From JAMHWF01 sp964371405 (GTDB lineage Bacteria; Pseudomonadota; Gammaproteobacteria; Burkholderiales; Burkholderiaceae_C), in assembly GCA_964371405.1 (NCBI GenBank), contig CAYJLV010000017.1, positions 1-64,000 on the forward strand: DNA of 64,000 bases, in the 5' to 3' direction. The notes under the pieces were generated by a model. It worked only from the letters and a program-made list of their open reading frames with translations. It was not told the DNA's origin and ran no database searches. The translations under genes were made by a program, and so were the position numbers. Every line of letters starts with the position of its first letter. The first letter of the stretch is position 1. This document shows positions 24,109 to 31,615 of this stretch, piece by piece.

Positions 24109-25380
24109 CTACCCGCCGGCAAACAGCGCGTGTACGCCCTGCTCGTACTGCCCGACCAGGTGCTCGAAGACGTCGAGCAGCGCCTCGCTGTCGCCGGCCA
24201 TGGCCTCGAGCGCATCGTCGGCCGGTGCGCGCAGTGCGGCGAGTTGCTGCTGCAGCAGGCGCTGCGCTTCGTCGAGCTCGGCGCGGATCCCGGGCGAGCT
24301 GAGCGGCGCCTGCCTCAGCCGCTGCTGCGCCTCTTCGAGCACGCCGATCGTCGCTGCAGCATCGGCGGCGGCGCTCGACGCTGCGGCGCCGTCGAGCAGG
24401 CGGCCGAGCAGCGCCTGCTTGGCCAGGCGCTGCGACAGCATGCGTTGCCGGCCGGCCAGGTTGACGACGGCCAGCGTCGGGAGCGGGCTGCTCGACTCCA
24501 GCGCCGTCGTCAGCCGCTCCGCCGCCTGCAGCAGAGTCTCGGCCGCGGCATCGAGCGCGGGCAGTTCGGCGCGCGCAGGCGCCACGTCGAGCAGCGGTTC
24601 GACGCTGCGCCATGCCTGCTCGACGGCGTCCAGCAGGTCGCCCCAGCTCGGGCGCGACAGTGTCCGGGACAGCGTCTCGATGGCCTCGCGTGCGCGCTCC
24701 CGCGCCGCCTCGGCCCGAGCGCGCCACGGCGGCGTATCGAGGCCGGCGCAGCGCAGCGCGTGCAGCTTGACGAGTTGCTGCGACAGCATGCGCAGCACGC
24801 CGGCGCCATTGACGTTGCCGGCGTCGCGCGCCGCGTCGATCAGGCGCTGCGATACCGCGCCGACGCGCTCTTGGCGGCGCATCGACGCACCGCGCAGCAG
24901 GCGAAACGCCTCGTCCTCGTCGACGTGGCGCGAGCGCATCAGGATGCCCTTGGCGCGGTCGACCAGCTTGCGCTCCTCGTAGCGGCGCAGCAGCGCCTCG
25001 TGCTCGCTCCGCAGCGTCTGCTCGATCGCGAAGCGCGCGCGCGCGAGTTGCGCCAGCGCGCGCAGCCGCGCCGGCGCATAGCCGTTGACGACGTGCGCAT
25101 GCACGCCGCTGCGCAGCGCGGCGTCGAGCGTCTCGGCTTCGCCGTCGCTCGTAAACAGCAGCACCGGCACCGGCGCGTGGCGCTGCAGGTCGGCGAGCGC
25201 GGGCAGCAGCGCCTCCAACGGATGCGGATCCCAGGCGACGACGAGCTCCGGCTGCAACGCCGCCACATCGCGAACGATGCGCGCAGGCTCGCTCGAGGCG
25301 CGGACGATGAGCCCCTGCGCCGCCAGGTCGGCGGCGATGTCGGGGGCCCCGGGGGCGGCGATCAGCAGGATGTCGTTCAT
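24109..25380 (-). CDS. ANTAR antiterminator with pseudo-receiver and two P-box segments
   Basis: This 423-residue protein starts with a receiver-like domain (1-120). An Asp remains at position 51, but the usual acidic pair near the N terminus is replaced by AAPG, as in NasT-type pseudo-receivers. The RNA-binding ANTAR domain follows (about 125-185; DRAKGILMRSRHVDEDEAF). Two segments resemble the PilJ/P-box of nitrate sensors (NVNGAGVLRMLSQQLVKL at 189-206 and VNLAGRQRMLSQRLAKQALL at 306-325). It is divergent from the nitrate transporter, so nitrate/nitrite-responsive antitermination is the likely job. Confidence 0.87.
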   Translation of the reverse strand: MNDILLIAAPGAPDIAADLAAQGLIVRASSEPARIVRDVAALQPELVVAWDPHPLEALLPALADLQRHAPVPVLLFTSDGEAETLDAALRSGVHAHVVNGYAPARLRALAQLARARFAIEQTLRSEHEALLRRYEERKLVDRAKGILMRSRHVDEDEAFRLLRGASMRRQERVGAVSQRLIDAARDAGNVNGAGVLRMLSQQLVKLHALRCAGLDTPPWRARAEAARERAREAIETLSRTLSRPSWGDLLDAVEQAWRSVEPLLDVAPARAELPALDAAAETLLQAAERLTTALESSSPLPTLAVVNLAGRQRMLSQRLAKQALLGRLLDGAAASSAAADAAATIGVLEEAQQRLRQAPLSSPGIRAELDEAQRLLQQQLAALRAPADDALEAMAGDSEALLDVFEHLVGQYEQGVHALFAGG

Positions 25381-25499
25381 CGGTCACCGAAGGAGACGCG
25401 CGGATGCGAGGGACAAGGAACGGCAAGCATGCGCCACGCCATCGGACGCTGCGCGCGCACACCCCACATTGTGCTGCGGCGCACCTTCGTGGCACATGG

Positions 25500-25515
25500 A
25501 GGCACCGCCCTAGCG
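25500..25515 (+). promoter_or_regulatory. Possible sigma-54-like promoter of the nitrate transporter
   Basis: AGGCACCGCCCTAGCG has the -24 GG and -12 GC separated by exactly 10 bp, but T at -26 is A and the -12 block is TAGC instead of TTGC. Transcription would begin near 25525, upstream of the leader hairpins. This is a weak match, made more plausible by the clear sigma-54 promoter at nirB. Confidence 0.3.
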
Positions 25516-25560
25516 CCCACCGCAGCCGCGATTGCTGGCCCGGGTCTTGCGATATCGGGA

Positions 25561-25602
25561 TCGGGTGCAGCGAGGCACCCGACCCCGCCGCGGACCGCGG
25601 GG
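25561..25602 (+). promoter_or_regulatory. Leader hairpins, ANTAR-type target candidate
   Basis: A perfect 8-bp stem TCGGGTGC/GCACCCGA closes a six-base loop AGCGAG with A at position 1 and G at position 4, the pattern of ANTAR-binding hairpins. It is followed at once by a second stem CCCCGC/GCGGGG (8-nt loop). The pair lies 46-87 bp before the transporter start and next to the ANTAR gene. I could not find a convincing second hexaloop hairpin upstream or a T-tract, so terminator function is unproven. Confidence 0.5.
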
Positions 25603-25647
25603 ATTGCAAGCGCGACGCCTCGCGCGCACCCCGATGCCCTGATCACG

Positions 25648-26946
25648 ATGAGCAGTCATTGCGTTCCCGCACAGTCGTTCCTGCGCAGCGGCCACTGGCC
25701 CACGCTGGCGAGCGCCTTCCTCTACTTCGCATTTTCGTGCTGCATCTGGGTGCTCAACGGCGCAATGGCGCCATTCATCAGCGAGTCGCTGCAGCTCTCG
25801 CCGGCGCAGAAGGGGCTGATGCTGTCGATCCCGATCTTCGCCGGCGCGCTGATGCGCTTTCCGCTCGGCGTGCTGGCGCAATACATCGGTCGCAAGAATG
25901 CGACGCTGGTCGAGATGAGCCTGATCGCCGTCGCGATGGGCTACGGCTTCCTCTTCGTCGAAACCTTCGACGATGTGCTCGCGATGGGCGTGCTGCTGGG
26001 CATCGCCGGCGCGAGCTTCGGCGTCGCGCTGTCGCTCGGCTCGGGGTCGTTCCCGCCGCAGCACAAGGGGCTGGCGATGGGCATCGTCGGCGCCGGCAAC
26101 GTCGGCACCGCCGTCTCGGTGCTGGTCGCGCCACCGCTGGCGCAGTGGCTGGGCTGGCAGGCGGTGTACGGGGTCGCGGCGGCGGCGATCGCGCTGCCGA
26201 TGGTCGTGATGATCGTCTTCGCGAAGGAGCCGACCGACGTCGACGCGCGTGCAACGCTGCGCGAACACGTCGCCTGCCTGTTCGAGAAGGACGGCTGGGC
26301 GTTCAGCCTGATCTACGGCGTTACCTTCGGCGGCTTCATCGGCCTGGCGACCTTCCTGCCGACCTACTACCACGACCAGTTCGGCGTCAGCAAGGTCGAG
26401 GCCGGCCAGCTGACGATGCTCGCCGCCTTCATGGCCGCCGCTGTGCGCGTCGCCGGCGGCTGGATCGCCGACCGATGGGGCGGCGTCAACACGCTGACGC
26501 TGGTGCTCGTCATCGTCGCTGCCTGCCTGGGTGTCGTCGGCTTCGCCAGCGCCTCACTCGCCGCGACGACGCTGCTGCTGATGCTGTGCTTCGCCGCGCT
26601 CGGCGCCGGCAACGGCGCGCTGTTCCAGCTCGTTCCGCTGCGCTGGCCGGCCGCCACCGCCGTCGCCGGCTCGATGATCGGCGAGATGGGCGCGCTCGGC
26701 GGCGGCATCGTGCCGACGGCGATGGGGCTGTCGAAGCAGAACTTCGGCACGCACGCCTGGGGCTTCGTGCTGTTCGCCGTACTCGCACTGGCGATGCTCG
26801 GCGTGATGCGCGTGATGCAGATCCGCTGGACGCGCACCTGGGCCGAGCGCGGTGGCCGCGCTCGGCCCAGCGGGCCCGAAGGGCCCGCGGGCCGGAACTC
26901 ACTGCTCCCCCGAGACCCCTCCGTGAGGGGGCTCCAGCATGAATAA
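25648..26946 (+). CDS. Nitrate/nitrite transporter, NNP family MFS
   Basis: This 432-residue major facilitator has 12 predicted helices and the nitrate signature region GASFGVALSLGSGSFPPQHKG and GAGNVGTAVSVL, with the second copy GAGNGALFQLVPLRWP. It imports nitrate (or exports nitrite) at the inner membrane and precedes the reductase genes. The ATG at 25648 was chosen because it directly precedes the hydrophobic core. The last 25 or so residues are encoded by a GC-rich hairpin repeat and look like a read-through tail. Confidence 0.92.
   Translation: MSSHCVPAQSFLRSGHWPTLASAFLYFAFSCCIWVLNGAMAPFISESLQLSPAQKGLMLSIPIFAGALMRFPLGVLAQYIGRKNATLVEMSLIAVAMGYGFLFVETFDDVLAMGVLLGIAGASFGVALSLGSGSFPPQHKGLAMGIVGAGNVGTAVSVLVAPPLAQWLGWQAVYGVAAAAIALPMVVMIVFAKEPTDVDARATLREHVACLFEKDGWAFSLIYGVTFGGFIGLATFLPTYYHDQFGVSKVEAGQLTMLAAFMAAAVRVAGGWIADRWGGVNTLTLVLVIVAACLGVVGFASASLAATTLLLMLCFAALGAGNGALFQLVPLRWPAATAVAGSMIGEMGALGGGIVPTAMGLSKQNFGTHAWGFVLFAVLALAMLGVMRVMQIRWTRTWAERGGRARPSGPEGPAGRNSLLPRDPSVRGLQHE
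26841..26888. repeat. Two tandem GC-rich hairpins inside the transporter 3' end
   Basis: The arms GGCCGAGCGCGG/CCGCGCTCGGCC (12 bp, loop TGG) and GCGGGCCC/GGGCCCGC (8 bp, loop GAA) lie two bases apart. They occupy the end of the transporter reading frame just before the convergent kinase gene. They look like a repetitive extragenic palindrome that could end transcription from both sides, although no T-tract follows. Confidence 0.6.
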
Positions 26947-26956
26947 CGTCGTGGGG

Positions 26957-28666
26957 CTAGCGAGGCAGGAAGAGCAGCCAATAGACGAGCAGCGCGTTCA
27001 GCAGCAGCGACACGCCGGCGACGAGCTTCCACCACGCGAGCGGATCGCGCGCAACGAGCGGTGTCGCCGCGAGCACACCGACCGGCCGCGACGCGCCGCG
27101 TTCGAGCGCGAGCAGCAGTTCCTCGGCCGTCTCGAAACGCTGCCGCGCATCGAGCGCGACGGCCTTGGCCACCAGATGGTCGAGCCAGATCGGCACATCG
27201 GGGCGGATGCGCGAGAGCGGCTGCGGGTCGCGCCGGTAGCGCGCGCGCTGGTACGGCTCGATCTCGCCGTACGGCAGGCGGCCGCCGAGCCAGCGGTACA
27301 GCGTGACGCCGAGCGCATACAGGTCGCTCGCCGCATCGGCCGGCGCGCCGCTCCACTGCTCGGGGTTGATGTAGCTGGGCGTGCCCGCGTGCAACTCGCG
27401 CGCCGCCGCGCTCTCGCGCCCCGACAGCGCGACGCCGAGGTCGAGCACACGCCAGCGGCCGTCGGCGCCAAGGTGCAGGTTGGCCGGCTTGATGTCGCGA
27501 TGCACGACGCCCTGGCGGTGCAGCCGGCCGAGCGCGCGCGTGATCTCGACCCCCGCCGCGACGACTTCGGCGACACCGCAGCGCTCGCCCGCGTCGAGCA
27601 TCTGCTCGAGCGTGCGGCCGTCGTGCCAGTCGTAGACGGCATAGAGCGCCGTCGCGCCCGCCGTGTCATGCGCGCGCACCAGGCCACGAGCATCGCGCTC
27701 GGTGACACGCTGCGCGAGCCAGGCCTCGTGCACCAGCATCGAGCGTTCCTCGGCATCTGCGGCACGCGACTCGTGCAGCGTCTTCAGCACGACCTGCGCC
27801 TGCGACGCTGCGGCGCGGGCGCGGTAGAGGCGGTGCACGCCGGTGTCGGCGAGCGGCGCCGTCACCAGGTAGCCGTCGATGCGGTCGCCGGCGCGCAGGC
27901 GTGGCGGCACGGGCAGGCCGCGCGCGCGCGCAACCTCGTCCTGCAGGCGCGCGGCATCGAGGCCGAGCACGCGCACAACGACCGCCGTCGCGTTGTCGCG
28001 CGCGCCGGCGGCGAGCGCCGCATCGACGATGGCGTCGCTCGCCTGCTGCGCACCGCCCTGCGCGGCGAGCTCGGCCAGATGCTGCGGCCGCAGCACGCCG
28101 TGCACGCCGTCGCTGGTCAGCACGAAGGCGTCGCCGATCGCGGCGTCGCCCTGCAGATAGTCGACGCGCACTCCGTCGTCGAGGCCGAGCGCACGCGTCA
28201 GCCGACTGCGCTGGTCGGGGTGGCTCCAGGCGTGGTCGTGCGTGAGCAGCTGGATCTCGGCGCCCGCCAGGCGCCAGACGCGCGTGTCGCCGATATGCGC
28301 GACGGTCCATCCCTGTCCGTGCAGAACGAGCGCGCTCAGCGTCGTCAATGCCGACGTGTCGGCGCCGGCACCTTCGTGTCGGCGGTTGTGCGCAACGAGC
28401 CAGCCGTTCTGCGCGCCGATCAGGCGGTCGAGCGCGACCGTCGTCTCCCAGGTCGGCGGCGTCGCGAACCAGTCGACCAGCAGGCCGAGCACGCTGGTCT
28501 GCGCAGCTTCGCGGCCGCGCCCGCCGCTGCTCACGCCATCGGCGATCACGGCGATCACGCCCGGCAGCGCGTCGCCCGGCTCCGAGCAGCGCACGCCGGC
28601 GCAGTCCTCGTTGATCTCGCGCGGGCCGCGACGGCTCGCGTGGCCGATCTCGACGTGAAAGCTCAT
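26957..28666 (-). CDS. Bifunctional PP2C phosphatase / Ser-Thr protein kinase
   Basis: This 569-residue protein fuses a PP2C phosphatase (about 1-240; VIADGVSSGGRGREAA, LTSDGVHGVL, GARDNATAVVV) to an STPK domain (about 265-530; catalytic lysine in VVLKTL, HRDIKPANLHL, a DLG in place of DFG, GTPSYINPEQW) and ends in a membrane helix (about 545-566). It would phosphorylate and dephosphorylate proteins at the inner membrane. It lies antisense between the nitrate transporter and nirB, and similar fusions occur in nitrate assimilation loci. I chose ATG 28666; frame upstream runs into the intergenic repeat. Confidence 0.9.
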   Translation of the reverse strand: MSFHVEIGHASRRGPREINEDCAGVRCSEPGDALPGVIAVIADGVSSGGRGREAAQTSVLGLLVDWFATPPTWETTVALDRLIGAQNGWLVAHNRRHEGAGADTSALTTLSALVLHGQGWTVAHIGDTRVWRLAGAEIQLLTHDHAWSHPDQRSRLTRALGLDDGVRVDYLQGDAAIGDAFVLTSDGVHGVLRPQHLAELAAQGGAQQASDAIVDAALAAGARDNATAVVVRVLGLDAARLQDEVARARGLPVPPRLRAGDRIDGYLVTAPLADTGVHRLYRARAAASQAQVVLKTLHESRAADAEERSMLVHEAWLAQRVTERDARGLVRAHDTAGATALYAVYDWHDGRTLEQMLDAGERCGVAEVVAAGVEITRALGRLHRQGVVHRDIKPANLHLGADGRWRVLDLGVALSGRESAAARELHAGTPSYINPEQWSGAPADAASDLYALGVTLYRWLGGRLPYGEIEPYQRARYRRDPQPLSRIRPDVPIWLDHLVAKAVALDARQRFETAEELLLALERGASRPVGVLAATPLVARDPLAWWKLVAGVSLLLNALLVYWLLFLPR

Positions 28667-28671
28667 TGGAC

Positions 28672-28735
28672 CTCCTTGGCGCTGCGCGCCGTCCCCCCGA
28701 GGGGGAGCGAGCGCCTTCGGAGCGGCCGTGCGACG
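28672..28735. repeat. GC-rich intergenic palindromic repeat upstream of nirB
   Basis: The segment contains the nested hairpins GGCGC/GCGCC and CCCCCC/GGGGG and then CGCCTTCGGAGCG, a dyad-rich arrangement of the kind scattered between genes in Burkholderiales chromosomes. It sits between the divergent kinase and nirB starts, just upstream of the sigma-54 promoter. No coding potential is evident. Assignment as a repeat family rests on resemblance to the other GC palindromes in this window. Confidence 0.45.
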
Positions 28736-28772
28736 CTCATCGGTCGATTCTCGCCCTTGCCCCACGCGCCGA

Positions 28773-28790
28773 CTGGCACCCCTCTTGCTT
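28773..28790 (+). promoter_or_regulatory. Sigma-54 (RpoN) promoter of nirBD-nasA
   Basis: CTGGCACCCCTCTTGCTT matches the consensus YTGGCAC-N5-TTGCW, with the invariant GG (28775-28776) and GC (28787-28788) exactly 10 bp apart. Transcription should begin near 28799, 17 bp before the nirB ATG. This indicates nitrogen control through RpoN and an enhancer-binding protein such as NtrC. I could not identify a convincing NtrC site in the short upstream region. Confidence 0.85.
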
Positions 28791-28815
28791 TTGAACGCCC
28801 CGTGGAGTCGAAGTC

Positions 28816-31251
28816 ATGAAGAAGATGAAGCTGGTGATGGTCGGCAACGGCATGGCCGGCGTGCGCACGCTCGAAGAGCTGCTCAAGATCGCACCCGATC
28901 TGTACGAGATCACCGTGTTCGGCGCCGAGCCGCACCCCAACTACAACCGCATCCTGCTCAGCCCGGTGCTCGCCGGCGAGCAGACGCTCGACGAGATCGT
29001 CCTCAACCCGCTCACCTGGTACGTCGAGCACGGCATCACGCTGCACCTGGGCCGCACCGTGGTCGAGATCGATCGCAAGCGCCGCGTCGTACGCGCCGAC
29101 GACGGCACAGAGGCCGAGTACGACCGCCTGCTGCTGGCGACCGGCTCCAAGCCCTTCATCCCGCCTGTGCCCGGCACCGACCTCGCCGGCGTCGTCGCCT
29201 ACCGCGACATCGCCGACACCGAGGCGATGATCGACGCGGCGGCGAAGTACCGCCACGCCGTCGTGATCGGCGGCGGCCTGCTCGGCCTCGAAGCCGCCAA
29301 CGGCCTGATGCTGCGCGGCATGGACGTGACCGTCGTGCACCTCATGCCGTGGCTGATGGAGCGCCAGCTCGACGACGCCGCCGCGACCCTGCTGCGCGAG
29401 TCGCTGGAGAAGCGCGGCCTCAAGTTCCTGATCGGTGCGCAGACCGAGGCGCTGCAGGGCGGCGCCGACGGCCGCGTCGAGGCGGTGCGGTTCAAGGACG
29501 GCAGCCAGACGCCGGCCGAGCTGGTCGTGATGGCCGCCGGCATCCGGCCCAACACCGAGCTGGCGCAGAAGATCGGCCTGCACGTCGACCGCGGCATCGT
29601 CGTCAGCGACACGATGCAGACCGTGACCGACCCGCGCGTCTACTCGGTCGGCGAGTGCGCCGCGCACCGCGGCGTCGCCTACGGCCTGGTCGCGCCGCTG
29701 TTCGAGCAGGGCCGTGTCTGCGCCACGCACCTGGCGCAGTTCGGCATCGGACGCTACACCGGCTCGGCGCTCTCGACCAAGCTCAAGGTCACGGGCATCG
29801 ACCTGTTCTCGGCCGGCAACTTCATGGGCGGTGACGACTGCGACGAGATCGTGATGAGCGATCCAGCCGGCGGCGTCTACAAGAAGCTCGTGCTCAAGGA
29901 CGACAGGCTCGTCGGCGCCTGCCTCTACGGCGACACCGTCGACGGTTCGTGGTACTTCAAGCTGCTGCGCGAGGGCCGCCGCATCGCCGACATCCGCGAC
30001 CGCCTGATGTTCGGCGAATCGAACATCGGCGACGCCGGCCACGAAGGCCACAGCAAGGCCGCCGCGATGGCGCCGACCGACGAGGTCTGCGGCTGCAACG
30101 GCGTCACCAAGGGCGCGATCTGCAAGGCGATCAAGGACAAGGGCCTGTTCACGCTCGAAGAGGTGCGCAGGCACACCAAGGCGAGCGCGTCGTGCGGCTC
30201 GTGCACCGGGCTGGTCGAGCAACTGCTGATGGCCACCGCCGGCGGCGACTACTCGAAGCCGCCGACGAAGAAGGCGATATGCGGCTGCACCGACCACAGC
30301 CACCAGGACGTGCGCGACGCGATCCGCGAGCACCACCTGTTGACGATCGACGGCGTGTACCGCTTCATGGAATGGCGCACGCCCAACGGCTGCGCCTCGT
30401 GCCGGCCGGCCGTCAACTACTACCTGATCAGCACCTGGCCGAAGCAGGCGCAGGACGACCCGCAGAGCCGCTTCGTCAACGAGCGCAGCCACGCCAACAT
30501 CCAGAAGGACGGCACCTACTCCGTCGTGCCGCGCATGTGGGGCGGCGAGACGACGGCCGACGAACTGCGGCGCATCGCCGATGTGGTCGACAAGTACGGG
30601 ATTCCGACCGTCAAGGTCACGGGCGGCCAGCGTATCGACCTGCTCGGCGTGAAGAAGGAAGACCTGCCCGGCGTCTGGAAGGACATCGGCATGCCCAGCG
30701 GCCACGCCTACGCGAAAGCGCTGCGCACCGTGAAGACCTGCGTCGGCAGCGAGTGGTGCCGCTTCGGCACGCAGGACTCGACGCGCATGGGCAAGGACCT
30801 CGAGCGCGCGCTGTGGCGCATGTACGCGCCGCACAAGGTCAAGCTCGCCGTCAGCGGGTGCCCGCGCAACTGCGCCGAAGCCGGCATCAAGGACGTCGGC
30901 GTGATCGGCGTCGACTCGGGCTGGGAGATCTACGTCGCCGGCAACGGCGGCATCAAGACGGAGGTCGCGCAGTTCCTCGTCAAGCTCAAGACCGCCGCCG
31001 AGGTGCTCGAATACGCCGGCGCTTTCCTGCAGCTCTACCGCGAGGAAGGCTGGTATCTCGAGCGCACCTGCCACTGGGTCGCGCGCGTCGGGCTCGACCA
31101 CGTCAAGGCGAAGGTCCTCGACGACGCGGCCGGGCGCAAGGCGCTGTGGGAGCGGCTGCAGTTCAGCCTCGACGGCGAGCCCGACCCCTGGTTCGATTTC
31201 GGCAAGGCCGGCGTCGACGAGCGGCAATTCACGCCGGTGGGAGCGCTGTGA
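28816..31251 (+). CDS. nirB: Assimilatory NADH-dependent nitrite reductase, large subunit
   Basis: This 811-residue cytoplasmic enzyme reduces nitrite to ammonium with NADH. Domains in order: FAD/NAD-binding pyridine nucleotide-disulphide reductase (1-300; GNGMAGVRTLEEL and GGGLLGLEAANGL), two BFD-like [2Fe-2S] segments (about 420-530; CGCNGVTKGAICKAI and ICGCTDHS), and the siroheme/[4Fe-4S] half with CVGSEWC and SGCPRNCAEAG (about 640-690). The stop overlaps the nirD ATG by one base. It is probably driven by the sigma-54 promoter just upstream. Confidence 0.97.
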   Translation: MKKMKLVMVGNGMAGVRTLEELLKIAPDLYEITVFGAEPHPNYNRILLSPVLAGEQTLDEIVLNPLTWYVEHGITLHLGRTVVEIDRKRRVVRADDGTEAEYDRLLLATGSKPFIPPVPGTDLAGVVAYRDIADTEAMIDAAAKYRHAVVIGGGLLGLEAANGLMLRGMDVTVVHLMPWLMERQLDDAAATLLRESLEKRGLKFLIGAQTEALQGGADGRVEAVRFKDGSQTPAELVVMAAGIRPNTELAQKIGLHVDRGIVVSDTMQTVTDPRVYSVGECAAHRGVAYGLVAPLFEQGRVCATHLAQFGIGRYTGSALSTKLKVTGIDLFSAGNFMGGDDCDEIVMSDPAGGVYKKLVLKDDRLVGACLYGDTVDGSWYFKLLREGRRIADIRDRLMFGESNIGDAGHEGHSKAAAMAPTDEVCGCNGVTKGAICKAIKDKGLFTLEEVRRHTKASASCGSCTGLVEQLLMATAGGDYSKPPTKKAICGCTDHSHQDVRDAIREHHLLTIDGVYRFMEWRTPNGCASCRPAVNYYLISTWPKQAQDDPQSRFVNERSHANIQKDGTYSVVPRMWGGETTADELRRIADVVDKYGIPTVKVTGGQRIDLLGVKKEDLPGVWKDIGMPSGHAYAKALRTVKTCVGSEWCRFGTQDSTRMGKDLERALWRMYAPHKVKLAVSGCPRNCAEAGIKDVGVIGVDSGWEIYVAGNGGIKTEVAQFLVKLKTAAEVLEYAGAFLQLYREEGWYLERTCHWVARVGLDHVKAKVLDDAAGRKALWERLQFSLDGEPDPWFDFGKAGVDERQFTPVGAL

Positions 31252-31610
31252 TGAAGGACTGGAAACCGATCTGCCGCGTCGACGACATCCCGCTGCTCGG
31301 CGCGCGCCGCGTCGCGCGGCCGCACGGCGGCGACGTCGCCGTGTTCCGCAACGCCGAAGGCCGCGTCTTCGCGCTGATCGACCGCTGCCCGCACCAGGGC
31401 GGGCCGCTGTCGCAGGGCATCGTGTTCGGCGACAGCGTCGCCTGCCCGCTGCACAACTGGACGATCGGTCTGGACGACGGATGCGCCAGGGCACCCGACG
31501 TCGGCTGCGCGCAGCGCTTCACGGTGCGCGTCGGCGACGACGGCATCGTCTCGCTCGACGCCGACGAGCTGGCGACGTTGGCGATCGACGACGCGAACGC
31601 GGTTGTCTGA
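31251..31610 (+). CDS. nirD: Nitrite reductase (NADH) small subunit
   Basis: This 119-residue Rieske-fold subunit of the NirBD nitrite reductase has the Rieske-like cluster ligands C-x-H (RCPHQGG) and C-x2-H (CPLHNW), so it belongs to the cluster-containing type of NirD. It starts at the base where nirB stops and is followed 5 bp later by the nitrate reductase gene, so all three form one operon. Confidence 0.95.
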   Translation: MKDWKPICRVDDIPLLGARRVARPHGGDVAVFRNAEGRVFALIDRCPHQGGPLSQGIVFGDSVACPLHNWTIGLDDGCARAPDVGCAQRFTVRVGDDGIVSLDADELATLAIDDANAVV

Positions 31611-31615
31611 GCGAC

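Noticed and set aside
26841..26888. Tandem hairpins as a CRISPR array
   Set aside because: Only two different stems, no repeated unit with spacers and no cas genes.
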